Notes: generated from the letters alone by a model not told the origin. 64,000 nt of DNA from Aselliscus stoliczkanus (GCA_033961575.1 CM066736.1:6667501-6731500), one strand, 5' to 3'; numbered from the stretch's first letter, positions 1-10,865 are shown. Numbers and translations: made by a program.

Positions 1-1673
1 GCACCAGGCTAGACAAGGAACCAGGCTAGACAAGGAACCAAGTCCTTTTTCTCGAGAAGCTTCCATTACAGTGGAGGGCACGGAAAATAAGACAAAATGA
101 GTAACAGGAGATTATTGTTAAGTGTTGTAACTAGAGCTGTTCTTCCATAAAGATTGAAAAACTACAGGTTTACCTAAAGGATAACATCTTCAGTTTCATT
201 CAAAGACAAAGGCTTCAATATCTCTATTTTATCCGCTGTCAGCTATCAAGACAAATACCATCAGTGCAGCTCTGCGATCACCGTCAGTTTAAAGCCCTCC
301 CTGTGTTCTGTGCACACGGGAGAAAGCTTCACAATCAGGAGGCCCTAGGTGGGACATGCAAGGGTGCCTTCCTAAGCAGCAGTTCAAATAGTACATATCA
401 AATTATCTCAACAATTGTCACTGGAATCCAAAATATTCCGATGAATAAAAATTCCATTCTCAGATGGAATGTTTCTCACAAATCCACGAGTAGGCATTGC
501 ATGGAAATAAAATCAGTAGGCGCTGTGAACCTACTATGTAGGTGCGTGATCAGTACATGAACATATTCTCACCTTAGGTGTCTCACAAGTGACTTCTGAG
601 TAAGATCTAGAAAGGTTGATTCAAAACACTGCATCATGGCCGTTATCAGCAAAGGCTGTTCTGTACAAACGCATCCATTTATCTGGCAAATCATTGAGTA
701 CATGATAAAAAAAACTCCCACACAATTTTATTGAAAACAAACTGATAAAAATCTTGAAATAATAAAGAATGGTATTGGTGCTTCTCTGCAATGCCAGCTT
801 TCTCTAACAAGCAACATTAACTTTTCTGACAGGCTGGCAACAAGCAGAGATGAAAAAAACTATGAAAGGAAATTGAAGACTACTTTGGGATGATTTATGA
901 GGAATGAAAAAGTATTCTTCCTGTCCCCAATTAAAGGCCTCTTTACTGAACATAGCTACAAAACACTGTCCACTGCTCTCAAGAAAGTATCTTGAGTAAT
1001 CTACACCTAGAGTGAAGCCAATTTGTTGAAAAATGTTTAACTTTCCAGTCTAACAACCCATTGTGATAAAATACCACTGATTAGACTTGACATCTGACCT
1101 TCCATTTTACGAATGGTTTCATTTTCATATGCCTTAATATCAGTGACACCCAATCCCCTCTCGATGAGGGATACCAGAAAACCCTGTAGTAGTGGAGACA
1201 TTGGAGATTTCAGGTAAATCATCAGACTCCTAAGGGGTCTGATCCTAAAACAAAAAATTTGTCCCCAGAATTCTATAAACCCCAAAGAGATGTTCCTCAT
1301 TCCTCTTGAACAAGACTTTCCAGTTTCCTCATCTACAAAGCAATTCACATCAGAATATTATCTCCTTCACATTTCAATCTTAGGTCTATTAATAGCCTCG
1401 GTTGTAAATTAAATTTAATGATCAAGTCCGTATAATATTAATCATTTCCCTGCTTCAAGATTAGTAATCCTCATCCATTCAAATGGACTGACTGGAACTG
1501 ACAAAGGCTTTTGCAAAACGAGTTGCGGGTCATTATAGGACTGTAGTTTCAAAGACATAAAACAATCTCACCAACCTCTACCGCAGGATGGGCTACTAAT
1601 TTGAGGCCCAGTCCCGCCTCCATTTCTCCAGCTGGGAGGAAAGCCTGTGGCCACCAGCCTCCTGCTGACAGGC

Positions 1674-1711
1674 GGGGGGGGGGGGGGGGGGGACGGGGAC
1701 GGGGACGGGAC
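1674..1711 (+). repeat. G19 run plus GGGGAC repeats (G-quadruplex candidate)
   Basis: Nineteen consecutive G (1674-1692) are followed by ACGGGGACGGGGACGGGAC. Four or more runs of three or more G with short loops meet the usual quadruplex pattern. The G-rich strand is the non-transcribed strand's complement, so the PPP1CC pre-mRNA would carry the C-rich version. Confidence 0.8.
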
Positions 1712-2901
1712 TAAGGACCGTGCAAGCTCAGACCTCGTCTCCAATGGAGCTTTCCTGTCGTACCTCATAGGACAGGATCCGGCATACCACTGACATGTGG
1801 CTCACAGCAGACTTCTTACAAGTTATAAGATTAGTAAAACACAACTTTAATACCACTGTCTTTATGAACAAAACGCCCTATGATAATTGATCCCAAGTAA
1901 AGCCTCTAATTGCTGAAATTATCTGACAAGACAAAAATAATTGCAGAGGGCTCATTGGGAAAGACTGCTTTTGTTTTCCTTGGTCATCATTTTAAGAACT
2001 GTTTTTGCCATTATGTTTGTCTTTTATTCAGGACCACGAACTGTTGTCTTTTAAATTAAAATATAAACATGTTTCTTATAACACCAAAAAGCTAAACACA
2101 TGGGTTAAACATTTTTAGAGTTTCAGAATATCTGAAAGCTCACTATCTTCAGATGAACTCTCACACACCCGAGAATTAAATTAGTAAACACGTTCCAAGG
2201 GCCAGGGCAGAGGCCATATTTAAACCACTAAAGCCAGCCAAGCAATTATGCAGAGCCTGGCAGTCTTGCAGTCCGACAACAGCCATCTTCAGAGCAAAGA
2301 TGCTTCTTGCAAATCAGAATGTGCAAGTTACAACTGCCAGCCGCGTAAGAAAGAAAAGTGTTAGCTCCCTGACCGAGTTGTTTACAAAGTAAAACCAAAT
2401 CGCTTTTCTCCAACACTGTAGGGATATCAGGCCATATCAACAGTTGGCTTATTTTCTCTCTGAAATCCCCCAAGTTTTACTGTGCAGTTATTTAAATAAT
2501 CGAACATTAGTTGTACAAAGGAGTAACAACTTTAAAGTTTTATCACCAGCAAGGCAAAGCTTCGATAAGAGCTTCTAAAGTGGGTTGCACAAGTGATACT
2601 TAAGGAACTACTAAAAGTGCAAAAAGGAACTTCAAAGCTGGTGACTAAGATCTAAATCAACATGTTGTTTTTCTTAAAGACTTCACTTTTGAGTTGTCTT
2701 TTCAGTACTATTGGCAAGCTACTTTTCAACTAGCTTATAAGGTGAGACAATTCTGAATGTGTAAAAAATTCCAACAAGGTCCCCCAAAATCACATTGCCT
2801 CCATTTTCGGATATACTTAAATCTTATTAAATTTTTGGGGAAAATTATTTCTAGGGCATTATAAAAATCTCAAAATGTATTATCAGCATCTTCTAACTTG
2901 G

Positions 2902-2903
<2 letters not shown>

Positions 2904-2951
<48 letters not shown>
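2904..2951. repeat. (TA)n microsatellite
   Basis: About 24 uninterrupted AT dinucleotides, followed by a short AT-rich inverted segment (TTCAATATATATCTATTGAA) just downstream. Confidence 0.95.
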
Positions 2952-2956
<5 letters not shown>

Positions 2957-3982
2957 ATATATCTATTGAATAAAACATTCAATATTTCTCTGCCAATTTA
3001 ACATTGATGAGAAAGAAAAAAAGGATTATATGTATACTGTACAGCTAGCCTAGTCCCAAGGCACTAAAACACAGTACTTTATTAATTTTAATGAAAAATT
3101 GAAATTTTAAAAATCTGGTTTTAAAGTACAATATAACAACGTAGAGAGAAACGATTAAGAAACAATGATCTCATTTTCGATGATCCAAGTTTATCAAGGC
3201 AAATTCTTAGCACAATTTATAAAATAAGATTAAAATTTACAAAATCTGTTATGTGAATAAAGTTCACAACCCAAAACTTAAGTTAACAAGACTTAACTGA
3301 TCTTCAGTTTTGTTTCCAATCCATACAGATTTCAAATTTTCCTGTTTCCTCAGTGAAATAAGCCCCCCCCCCCGCCACTCTAGCTATCCATCCCCGCAGA
3401 TATGCAGAATTTCAAAATTTTAAAAGAAAATATTTAATAAAAAGTTTCTTTCTCACTGCAAACTATTTCAATCCGTTTCTCACCCACTGCTGCCTCATAG
3501 AAATCAAAGAACTGTATTAATGAGTATGAAAAACGTGGTTCTTATAATAAATGCCAGGTACTGAATGAATGGCAAGGTTTTCAGCCACAAATAGAAACAG
3601 TATTTCAAGAGATTCCAGGGGTCCATTCAGTGCGTTTTCTTTTCATAACATATAAAAGGGAAATACCCCGCACGGATTAAGAAAACATATTTTCAGGAAC
3701 TTCATTTTAATGGCTTCATTCAAAAGATCTGTAAATTCTAACTCCAGAGCTGTCCAACTGTGCATCATCATCTTAAATCCATCTCACGGTATTTCTAGTT
3801 CAAGAATATTTTACGAGGAGAATATAAAGGCATAAAGAAGTTAAAACTCAGCCACCATCTACAGTATCCAGTGCCCAAATAAAAGAAAGGGATTTGAATT
3901 CTCCCAAAGGAGACGGGCTCTGGAAACCAGAGGCGGTGGAGGGAGTTCACGTCAGCGTCCCTCTTTAAAACCCTAACTCCTT

Positions 3983-4093
3983 GGCCGGCCGAGTGGCGCG
4001 GTGGTTAAGCGCTGGCTTCGGAAGCCAGCGGCCCCGGTTCGGGTCCCGCAGAGGAGAGCCCGTGTCACTGTCCACACACACACACACAAAAAA
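3983..4093 (+). mobile_element. short tRNA-derived bat SINE (Ves/Rhin type)
   Basis: It starts GGCCGGCCGAGTGGCGCGG, with an A-box-like TGGCGCGGTGG and a B-box GGTTCGGGTCC. It then carries a divergent tail and a CA-rich/A-rich end. Imperfect target duplications (CCTAACTCCTT before, CCTAACTTCTT after) bound it. It lies in intron 1, antisense to the gene. Confidence 0.9.
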
Positions 4094-4411
4094 TCCTAAC
4101 TTCTTCCGTCTCCCACATCAATATGAATCCATTGCCGGGCATCCTCACGAGTCTTAGAGGTCAGCCAAAGGTTTCTTTTAGACTTCGCTTAACCACTGGA
4201 CACTTCTTCCTTCACACCTCAAGTCCTGGGCTCCCTAGATTTGAAATCTGTCACCAACTAGGTAAACCTGGCCCAGCGACTTCACCTCTGTGTCTTTAGT
4301 GTCTTCTGAAAAACCGGAAAAAAAAATAATAGCACCTACCTCGCAAAAACTGCTGCGAGAGTACATGTGTGTCAAGGGCTCAAAAAGAAAAAAAATCAAG
4401 AAATTCCGGAC

Positions 4412-4519
4412 ACGGGCCGGCCAGGCGCGCGGTGGGTTAAGCGCTGGCCTGGGACGCCAGCGGCCCCGGTTCGGGTCCCACATGTGAGGGCCTTCCTCAA
4501 AAAAAAAAAAAAAAAAAAA
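4412..4519 (+). mobile_element. short tRNA-derived bat SINE with perfect target duplication
   Basis: Same family as the copy at 3983, ending in about 20 A. A 14-bp exact duplication AAGAAATTCCGGAC flanks it (4398-4411 and 4520-4533), which suggests a young insertion. It lies about 650 bp inside intron 1 from exon 1 and antisense to PPP1CC. Confidence 0.93.
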
Positions 4520-5172
4520 AAGAAATTCCGGACTCATAGTAAGTAAGTGGATCATGACGGTCGTGTATCCGATGGACGCAAAGCGCTGAGCGGAGCCTCG
4601 CATGTATGGGGAAGACCCTAACGAAACGGCCACCCTCCTCGGGGTCACGTCCAGAAAGAGCGCGGAGAAGCTAAAACACGACTCACAAAGAGGATTTGGG
4701 AGCGCGGGAGAGGACGGGCTCCAACTTCCCTCTGAGAGAGGAACGCTGGTCACTAAGGCACAAGAAATGGGGGGCCCCCCGGACCCTACAGCTCCACCAA
4801 AAAAATAAAAATAAAAAAATGAGCCCAGACAGGAAAGGAGCCCTTCCACCCGGCGGAACCCACATCCCCATCCGATCGCTTTCCGAGAGGACGAGGGCCG
4901 GCCACGCCGTCCTGCAGGTCGGCCTGGCGGGGGGCGCCCCAACCTCTTCTCCAAACACCGGCCCGGTGTGCGGGGCGCCAGGGGGGCTGCGGGGCGGAGG
5001 TGTCCCATTTGCACGGCCAGCAGGGCGGCTGCACGCGAGCGCAGGGAATGCGCGGAGCCCGCGCGGGCTGTGGGCCGAGCGCGCACCCCGGCGGCCTCCC
5101 TCCCGCAGCCGCCCCCGGGGCTCCGGCCCCTCCGCTCTGCAAACCCAACGCGCCCCCCGCCGCCCCCTTCAC

Positions 5173-5227
5173 CTTCGAGCAGCCGTTGGATGATGCTGTC
5201 GATATTGAGTTTATCGATATCCGCCAT
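5173..5227 (-). CDS. PPP1CC: PPP1CC exon 1 (coding part), protein phosphatase 1 catalytic subunit gamma
   Basis: On the minus strand this reads MADIDKLNIDSIIQRLLE plus the first base of codon 19. That is the N-terminus of PP1 gamma; the alpha isoform (MSDSEKLN...) and beta isoform (MADGELN...) differ. The product is a metal-dependent serine/threonine phosphatase that works with many regulatory subunits in the nucleus and cytoplasm (family knowledge). The exon ends GAAG followed by GTGAAG, a good donor in phase 1, as expected for this gene. The ATG has a strong context (G at -3 and +4), and I see no upstream ATG between 5228 and about 5440. The frame stays open upstream but contains no earlier ATG, so this start is firm. 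Only 18 of roughly 323 residues are here; the metal-binding catalytic core is encoded by later exons outside the window. Residue 4 is Ile, as I recall for mouse, against Leu in human. Confidence 0.95.
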
Positions 5228-5440
5228 CGCCTTCCCACCACCGCCAACCTTCCCCGCAGCGGCGCCGCCGGCGGCTCGCGCCCGGGACTCACAGCTCCTT
5301 CCCCCGCGCCACGAGCACAGCGGCAGTGCTGGCGGCGGTGGCAGCAGCCGCTGCGGATCCCCCCGCAACCGCCCCGCTCCCGGCTGCCGCCTTCTCTCCC
5401 CACTGGAACCACGAGAAGAACAAAATGGCCGCCGACGCCT
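5228..5440 (-). other. PPP1CC: PPP1CC 5'UTR (start inferred)
   Basis: GC-rich, without any ATG on the minus strand between the start codon and the YY1-like site. The transcription start is inferred near 5430-5450, because YY1 ATGGCGGC-type sites usually sit just downstream of the start in TATA-less promoters. 5'-end mapping would fix it. Confidence 0.6.
5422..5433 (+). promoter_or_regulatory. YY1-like site
   Basis: AAAATGGCCGCC fits the YY1 consensus AANATGGCNGCC. It sits about 195-210 bp upstream of the start codon, near the inferred transcription start. Confidence 0.55.
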
Positions 5441-5527
5441 CGGGCAGCGTCGGGCGGCGCACGGATGCGCGCGGGGGCGTGCGGCGGCCCGGCCGGGACT
5501 TCTTTAGGGGCCGTCGGGCGCTCCCGA

Positions 5528-5580
5528 GGGGGCGGGGCCAGGGCCCGGGAAGGGGCGGGGCCTCTGTACGTCATGCGTCA
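5528..5580. promoter_or_regulatory. two GC boxes and tandem CRE-like half sites
   Basis: GC boxes (GGGGCGGGGCC type) lie at about 5528-5539 and 5551-5562. CGTCA half sites lie at 5569-5573 and 5576-5580. In the gene's direction the second reads TGACGCATGACGTA, an ATF/CREB/AP-1-like arrangement. Expected binders are SP/KLF and CREB/ATF proteins; this is motif evidence only. Confidence 0.55.
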
Positions 5581-5640
5581 CCTTTAGGTTTGCGATCCTT
5601 CCGCCGAGCGGGGCCGAGCAAATAGGCCCCCTGGCGGGAG

Positions 5641-6949
5641 CGTGCATTGCAAAGTTACAGGAGGTAGTTGGCGATGAGGGAAGAGATGCTGCGAGCCTGA
5701 GAACTAAGGCCTCCGCGGGATGCTCTTCGCTGGGGACCAGAGGTTTGCAGACCTGCTCCGTGGAAGCCCACCGAAGGAATTCGGGGGGTCCTGGAATGTA
5801 CTTTTTAAAATAAACCTAGGCTCGAGGTGGAGAGGGAGAATACTAAAGAGAAGCAGGTTGACTTATTTTGGATTCAAATTTGCTGGGACTTGGTGGGGAA
5901 GAGAAAGATGTATTTGGTGACTAATAGTATGAAATAGAAAAAAAAGTCTTCCCCCAGATCATTCAAAACGTTAACAGTTATTCATGAGGAGGGGTGGGAA
6001 TATGGGTATTTGGAAGCATATTTGGTGTGAGCTCTTTAACTTTTACATTTGGCGGGAAAAAAATTGTAATCGACCCTCAATTTTTTTTTTTCATCATCCT
6101 TATGTTTGGATTGTAATCATCTGATCGGTTACCCTGATTGTAGCCAGAACGAAGGAGAGAACAAGCGTTGTGTAGCAGTGAAAGGGAGAATTTGCAGATT
6201 TCGCGCGTTGGAATTGGAGGCCGGTAAAGCAGAGCGAGTTTGCAGGGGTAGGCATTGCTGGCAGGGCCTGGGTTCTGCAGACACCCCAGGAAACTTTGGC
6301 CCATTCTCCTCGGCTTCCCAGCCTCCCCAAGTCCATCTCACCACAGGCGGCCCCCAAAATTTTGCCATCTCTGGGGTTTGCGCGTCCCCTTTATCTGGAT
6401 TTGGAAATGCAGCCCACACTCAGAAAACACATCTGCTCTTATGGATCCTGACCTTTTAATTTCTGTTTTTTTCCTGCAGCGATTTACAGTTTGCAAAGCC
6501 CTTTCCCTCCCCTGAGAAGTGCCTTTTGTTTTTCAAGGCACGCAGGGAGAATGGTCCCATCCCCAAATGCCACCGAGGTGATTGGAATCGCCTGGGCATC
6601 CATCCTCAGCCGATGAGACCTGTGTGTGTGTGTGTGGGGGGGGAGTGGAGGGACTGGGGGACAGGAGGGGTAAGCGGGCAGTGCTCTAGCCCTTGCACGT
6701 GGACCCACTCCTGTCTCCAGACCATTGAGGTTCAGGGCACTCCTTGCTCCACTCAGTGGCTTGTTTCACTTTGCCAGTCACCAAGGCAATCTCCAGAGCT
6801 GTAGCTCTGTTCACCAGAACACACGTGTTGTTTGTCAGTCCAGGGCATAGAACGGGTGGCTCACCCTGGATGAGTTGAAACTTTGGGCTTCTCCAGAGCA
6901 GGGGCATCATGACAATGACAAGTAGAGCAGGAATGTGAAAGCGATTCCT
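5641..6949. other. unique flank upstream of PPP1CC, no gene recognised
   Basis: No exon, repeat family or RNA gene was recognised apart from a short TG/G-run at about 6620-6643. Reading frames in all directions are short and resemble nothing I know. A divergent non-coding transcript from the CpG island is possible but not shown by the sequence. Confidence 0.5.
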
Positions 6950-7110
6950 TCACTAGACAAGTATTTATGGAGCACCTACTCTGTGCCATTGTTCTAGGTG
7001 GGGAAGCAGTCATGAACAAGACAGACAAGGCCCTTCTCTTATGGAGAGTCATCTAATGACCAGACAGACAATAAAGATGCAAATAAAAATACCAGCTTCT
7101 GATAAATGCA
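6950..7110 (-). mobile_element. L2 LINE 3' end fragment
   Basis: Carries the L2 3'-end signature in reverse (TATTTATGGAGCACCTACTC, then CAGTCATGAACAAGACAGAC). Ancient and 5'-truncated. Confidence 0.85.
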
Positions 7111-7129
7111 GTGGAGAAAGGAAACAAAC

Positions 7130-7345
7130 CTTGCACTCATTTTCTTAGTATGTGCCAAAAACTATCTCACTGATTCCCCAAGGCAATCCTAGGAATTATG
7201 TGCTATTCCTACCACATCCATGTTACAGGTGAAAAAAGTGAGGCACGGAAAGGCTACATTGTTTGATGAAGGTCACATAGGTAGTAAGTTACAGAGCCAG
7301 GGCTGGAACTCAGGACAGCCAGAAACCAAAGCCCTTTTTATATTC
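7130..7345 (-). mobile_element. MIR SINE
   Basis: Reverse MIR with the core GAGGCACGGAAAGGCTACAT...GGTCACATAGGTAGTAAG and a remnant of the tRNA-like end (GGCTGGAACTCAGG). Confidence 0.8.
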
Positions 7346-7769
7346 AATAAATCCCCACCAAGCACAACCCTGGCATATAATAAATGCAGAACCCAATGGA
7401 ATGATCTAAATGTTTCCACCCACAGTGAGAGTATTTTCCATACACAAAATGGCAGGTGTGTTAACATCTGCTGATATCAAGGCTGGAGGAGGACTTCAGA
7501 CTGGACTGGGATATGGGGAGGGCCTGTGTCCACATGCCATTCTCTGCTGGGTTACTCCCCTCCAGAGTCCAGTTTTGCTGGCATATGTCTAAGAGAAGTA
7601 GCTGGCTCCGGGACTGAGGCTGGCGTAAGCTCACAGGGTAGGTCCGAACGGCTCCTAGAACACAGCCAACAGCTCTGGGATGAAAGCACTCATCCCCTAC
7701 TGGCCTTTTTCTGACCTCCCCAAGGACCTCAGACAAGCATCTGACAGAAAAGCTACTGTCTAAATAGGG

Positions 7770-7995
7770 GGAGTGTCCCTTCCCCTCTCTAGTTTGCCTA
7801 TTTGTAAAATGAGGAAAGTGGATAAAAATGTACTTTTCAAACTGTCTTCCTGGAATCCACAGAATTTTTTAGGGGCTTGTTGAAGGTGATGGGGAGCTGA
7901 TGGGGTTCTGGTCCCCAACTCCTAGAGTTAACCAAAGCAGAACCATGGCACACAGGAAGCACTCAATCAAAATTGACTGTCATTACTATTATCTG
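7770..7995 (+). mobile_element. MIR SINE, degraded
   Basis: The core piece TTTGTAAAATGAGGAAAGTG and an end piece GGCACACAGGAAGCACTCAA lie in the right order, separated by unrecognised sequence. Confidence 0.55.
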
Positions 7996-7999
7996 TTTT

Positions 8000-8680
8000 A
8001 GACATTGACCTTCCACAAAATATTTGAAGGGGGTTGGGGAGTATAGCTAAAATATTTGAACCAATCATATTTCTAAGGATGCTGTAAGCTTTAAGGGGGA
8101 TCCCAGTGCCTAAATAGGCAAGGCTGAAAACTTGAAAGAATTAAGCCAGGTGAATAGGGACTGTGTGTGATGAACTGGAGAGCCATCTAAGGTGTGGCCA
8201 CTTCTCAATTCTGGGAAAAATGGGTGGCCAGATCCTCTGAGTTTTCAAGAGACCTTGAATTTTGGGCATAATGGATTTTTATGTGAACTGTTCCAATTTT
8301 TAAAGTTGGTCATGATTTCAAATTCGTCTAAAACACTGTGTAAGGCTGACAATACATCTGTGGGCTACATTTGGCCTTAGGCCAATGATTTGTAACTCTA
8401 TTCTAGAATGTTGGGGGTGAACTCTGCCCCCTCCATCATCCCAGTTTAATGAGCATTAGGATTATTGTTAAATGATTCAAAGAAATGTTGTTGATGAAGT
8501 TTGCCAGAAAATCTGGACCTACTTGGATATTCTGAAAGTTTTGTACAAAGTAGTAAAGCATAGGAAAAAGTACAGGTGAAAGCCCTTTGACAGAGTCCCC
8601 AGTTTTATTTCAATGTCTTGGGTATTACCAGCCGACACTGTTTTTTTTTTTTTCTTTTGTTTTGTTTTTGTGGGGGGCAA
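8000..8680. other. no feature recognised
   Basis: Unique-looking sequence. A T-rich low-complexity patch lies at 8640-8672, next to the following L2. No gene is supported. Confidence 0.5.
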
Positions 8681-8684
8681 GTGT

Positions 8685-9650
8685 TTTTTGAAGACTTACT
8701 CTGTGTGAGAAGCTGAGGACATAGCAGTGAACAAACCATCATAGTGTCAGTCCTCATGGAACTTCCAGCCCAGTGGAAGAGATGGACAGGAACAGAGAAA
8801 CCATCAAAGAAGATAATTCGAGGGAGTCATGAGTTTTGTGACAGAATTAGAAGGGGTCATGTGACCACATAGTAGAGAAAAGAGGATTTGACATTTGAGT
8901 CAAGATCAGAAGGTTGAGAAAGTCATGGAAGAGTAGCCCCAACATGGAAACAGCAAGTGCAAAGGCCCTGAGGTAGAAACGATCTTCCAGCACTGGAGGA
9001 ATGGAAAAAAGACTAGAGTGGCTGGAGTATAGTGTAAGAGGGAGAGTGTTAGGAGAGGAAGTTGAAGTGGGCAAAGGCCAGATCACTCAGGGCCACAGGA
9101 AGACAGATCTTATTCTCAGCCTAATGGAAAACAACTAAAGTGGGGGCCTGCCGAGTGACACTTTGGTTAAGAGCTGGCTTGGGACGGCAGCAGCCCTGGT
9201 TCGGATCCCACATATGAGGGCCAGTGACACTGCCCTCTACAGCTAAGATGGTGAACAACAGCTCCACCTGGAGCTGGGCGCTGTGAGTTCCTGGGATGGC
9301 ATAGCTGCAGCCCCTGCTGCAGTGGGCTGCCATAGGCTACAGTGAGTGGCTGGCAGCCAGCGCGAGTGGCTGGCAGCCAGTGTGAGCTGCCAAGAGCTGC
9401 TGTGAGCGGCCGTCCAGAGGCCGGTGACCGATCTGCCTCACCCGAGAAGAGCACAATGATGATACCAACATGGGCCAGTGAGGCAATGTCCTCCACAACT
9501 AGACTAAAGAACAAAAGGACAGCAACTTGTCTGTTCCCCTTCCCTAGTTCCCCAAAGCTGTTCCCCTCCCCCAATTCCCCAGTAAAATCTTTAAAAAAAC
9601 CCAAAAAACTAGAGGGTATTAGGCGGAGGAGTCACATGATCTGATTTGGT
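8685..9650 (-). mobile_element. L2 LINE 3' region, split by a SINE
   Basis: Reverse L2 carrying the 3'-end motifs and the strongly conserved CAAGTGCAAAGGCCCTGAGG. It breaks at about 9142 and resumes after the SINE at about 9605 (GGAGGAGTCACATGATCTGA). A reading frame at 8847-9086 matches the decayed C-terminal part of L2 ORF2 (FALAVSMLG...). Confidence 0.85.
9143..9599 (+). mobile_element. long bat SINE (about 455 bp) inside L2
   Basis: tRNA head (B-box GGTTCGGATCC), then a GC-rich body with an internally duplicated GAGTGGCTGGCAGCCAG unit at about 9344-9381, then the Ves-like tail and an A-run. Its body translates into spurious frames on both strands. Confidence 0.92.
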
Positions 9651-9654
9651 TTTA

Positions 9655-9790
9655 AATAAGCTTATTTTGAAATAATTTTAGATTTACTGAGAAGCTGCAA
9701 AGATAGTACAAACAGTTTCCGTATACCTTTCACTCAGTTTCCCCTTAATGGTAAATAAGCGTGGCATTGCTCTTAATTTTTCAAAAGACC
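9655..9790. mobile_element. ancient L1 3'UTR-type fragment
   Basis: Resembles the old mammalian L1M 3'UTR, with GAAATAATTTTAGATTTACT and AAAGATAGTACAAACAGTTT. Subfamily and strand not assigned. Confidence 0.6.
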
Positions 9791-9954
9791 TAAATCGTAA
9801 AGAAATGTTGGATCATTTAATATCATATAATATCATTAGCCAGAGAGTATCTTCTCCTAAAGAAGATCTGCTGTCATTTTTAAAAGATCCCTTTGGTGTC
9901 TGTAAGCAGAATGGACGATAGGTGGGCAGGAGTGGGAACTGTGAGATCAGGGAG

Positions 9955-10140
9955 AGGGCTGATGAAAAATGTAGCATCCATGCTCTGAGCCTCATCTGCA
10001 AAATGGGGATGATATCCATCTCAGAAGGATGCTGTGAGAATGAACATGGGGAGATAATGGTAATAATGAGGACAACAATGATGATGACAATAGCTAGCAT
10101 TTATTGCTTCCTATGTGCCGGTCTCTGTGCTCATGGCCTT
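9955..10140. mobile_element. MIR fragments in opposite orientation
   Basis: A plus-strand MIR core (CTCATCTGCAAAATGGGGAT) at about 9960-10060 is followed by an ATGATG-rich stretch and a reverse MIR/L2 end (CATTTATTGCTTCCTATGTG). Confidence 0.6.
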
Positions 10141-10260
10141 TCCGCGTGATCAGGGAGAGTAGATTCTTTGGGATGTCCCCAGAAGCCTTCTCTGAGGACG
10201 GGGGTTTAGATGGGCCTTTCCAAATCTCTTGAACCATCCTTGGCCTTCATGCAGTCCATG

Positions 10261-10404
10261 GTTTTTTTGTTTGTTTGTTTGTTTTTGTTTTTGTTTTTTT
10301 TTTTGTTTTTTTGAGGGCAGTGTCACTGGCCCTTATATGTGGGACCGAACCTGGGCCGCTGGCTTCCCAGGCCAGCGCTTAACCACCGTGCCACTCGGCT
10401 GGCT
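10261..10404 (-). mobile_element. short bat SINE with perfect 12-bp duplication
   Basis: Reverse copy beginning with a T/GT-rich tail and ending at the tRNA head. ATGCAGTCCATG flanks it exactly at 10249-10260 and 10405-10416. Confidence 0.93.
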
Positions 10405-10635
10405 ATGCAGTCCATGTTGATGTTGGGTGTGTCTCTCTGAAAAGGCTCCAAATACCCTTCCATCTGGACTTACCCAACAGAGAAATTAGAGTGATTGCCG
10501 CCTTGCTAAATGCTCCATAGCTCCCCAAAATGACTCACTCCATGATCGAGAAAGCAGCAAGCTGTCCTGGTGTCTGGAGGGCGGATTGCACTGTCATTTG
10601 GAACTAAGTCTAGCAAAGGGAGGCTCACTTTAGAG

Positions 10636-10865
10636 CAGGGTCTCTCAACAGGGGTGCTACTGACATTTTGGGCTACATTGTTCTGTTGTGGGGGGGCTGT
10701 CCTGTGTAGTATAGGGTGTTTAGCAGCGTCTCTGATCTCCACCCACTAGAAAGCAGAAGCATACCCCCTTTCCCCAATCGTGACATTAAAAAATGTCTCC
10801 AGGTACCACCGAAAGGTCCCTGGGGGATCAAAATCACCCTCCCCACCCCTGGTTGTGCATCACTG
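10636..10865 (-). mobile_element. MER20 (hAT-Charlie DNA transposon)
   Basis: About 230 bp, with CAGGGTCTCTCAACAGGGGT at one end and TTGTGCATCACTG at the other. The body has the MER20 features GGGCTGTCCTGTGTAGTATAG and AAAATGTCTCCAGGTACCAC in reverse. The 8-bp target duplications CTTTAGAG/CTTTGGAG differ by one base. Confidence 0.88.

Larger units (their letters stand above)
1..5172 (-). other. PPP1CC: PPP1CC intron 1 (5' part, runs off the window)
   Basis: This lies downstream of the exon 1 donor at 5171-5172. I looked on the minus strand for the conserved exon 2 reading (VRGSKPGKN...) and did not find it, so the acceptor lies beyond position 1. The stretch from 1 to 3980 is mostly unique AT-rich sequence with a G-run, a TA microsatellite and a short C-run (about 3364-3374). 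The part next to the exon carries two bat SINEs. A 17-base unit is repeated twice near positions 4-40. I recognise no other gene in it. Confidence 0.85.
4840..5640. promoter_or_regulatory. PPP1CC: CpG island over the PPP1CC promoter and exon 1
   Basis: Dense CpG and high GC run from inside intron 1, through exon 1 and the 5'UTR, to about 400 bp upstream. No TATA box is visible, which fits a broad housekeeping promoter. Boundaries are estimated by eye. The several long overlapping reading frames here are GC-driven and not genes. Confidence 0.9.

Noticed and set aside
2246..2473. Possible PPP1CC exon in intron 1
   Set aside because: No match to the known exon 2 sequence and no acceptor/donor pair in the right phase.
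3983..4060. tRNA genes at SINE heads
   Set aside because: A and B boxes and a partial cloverleaf are present, but each is followed by a SINE body or A-tail and target duplications. These are SINEs and not tRNA genes.
4235..5368. Minus-strand frame of 377 codons through PPP1CC exon 1
   Set aside because: It starts at TTG (no upstream ATG) and reads past the splice donor into intron 1 and a SINE. Only 5173-5227 is coding.
4696..5587. Several long plus-strand frames in the CpG island (165-195 codons)
   Set aside because: GC-rich antisense shadows with Ala/Pro/Arg composition and no known domain.
9167..9604. Frames of 100-145 codons with phrases such as EGDRSASPEKS or LFFSLVVEDIASLAHVG, repeated at 9167, 12677, 17544 and 38640
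   Set aside because: They recur because they lie in copies of the same SINE; not a protein family.
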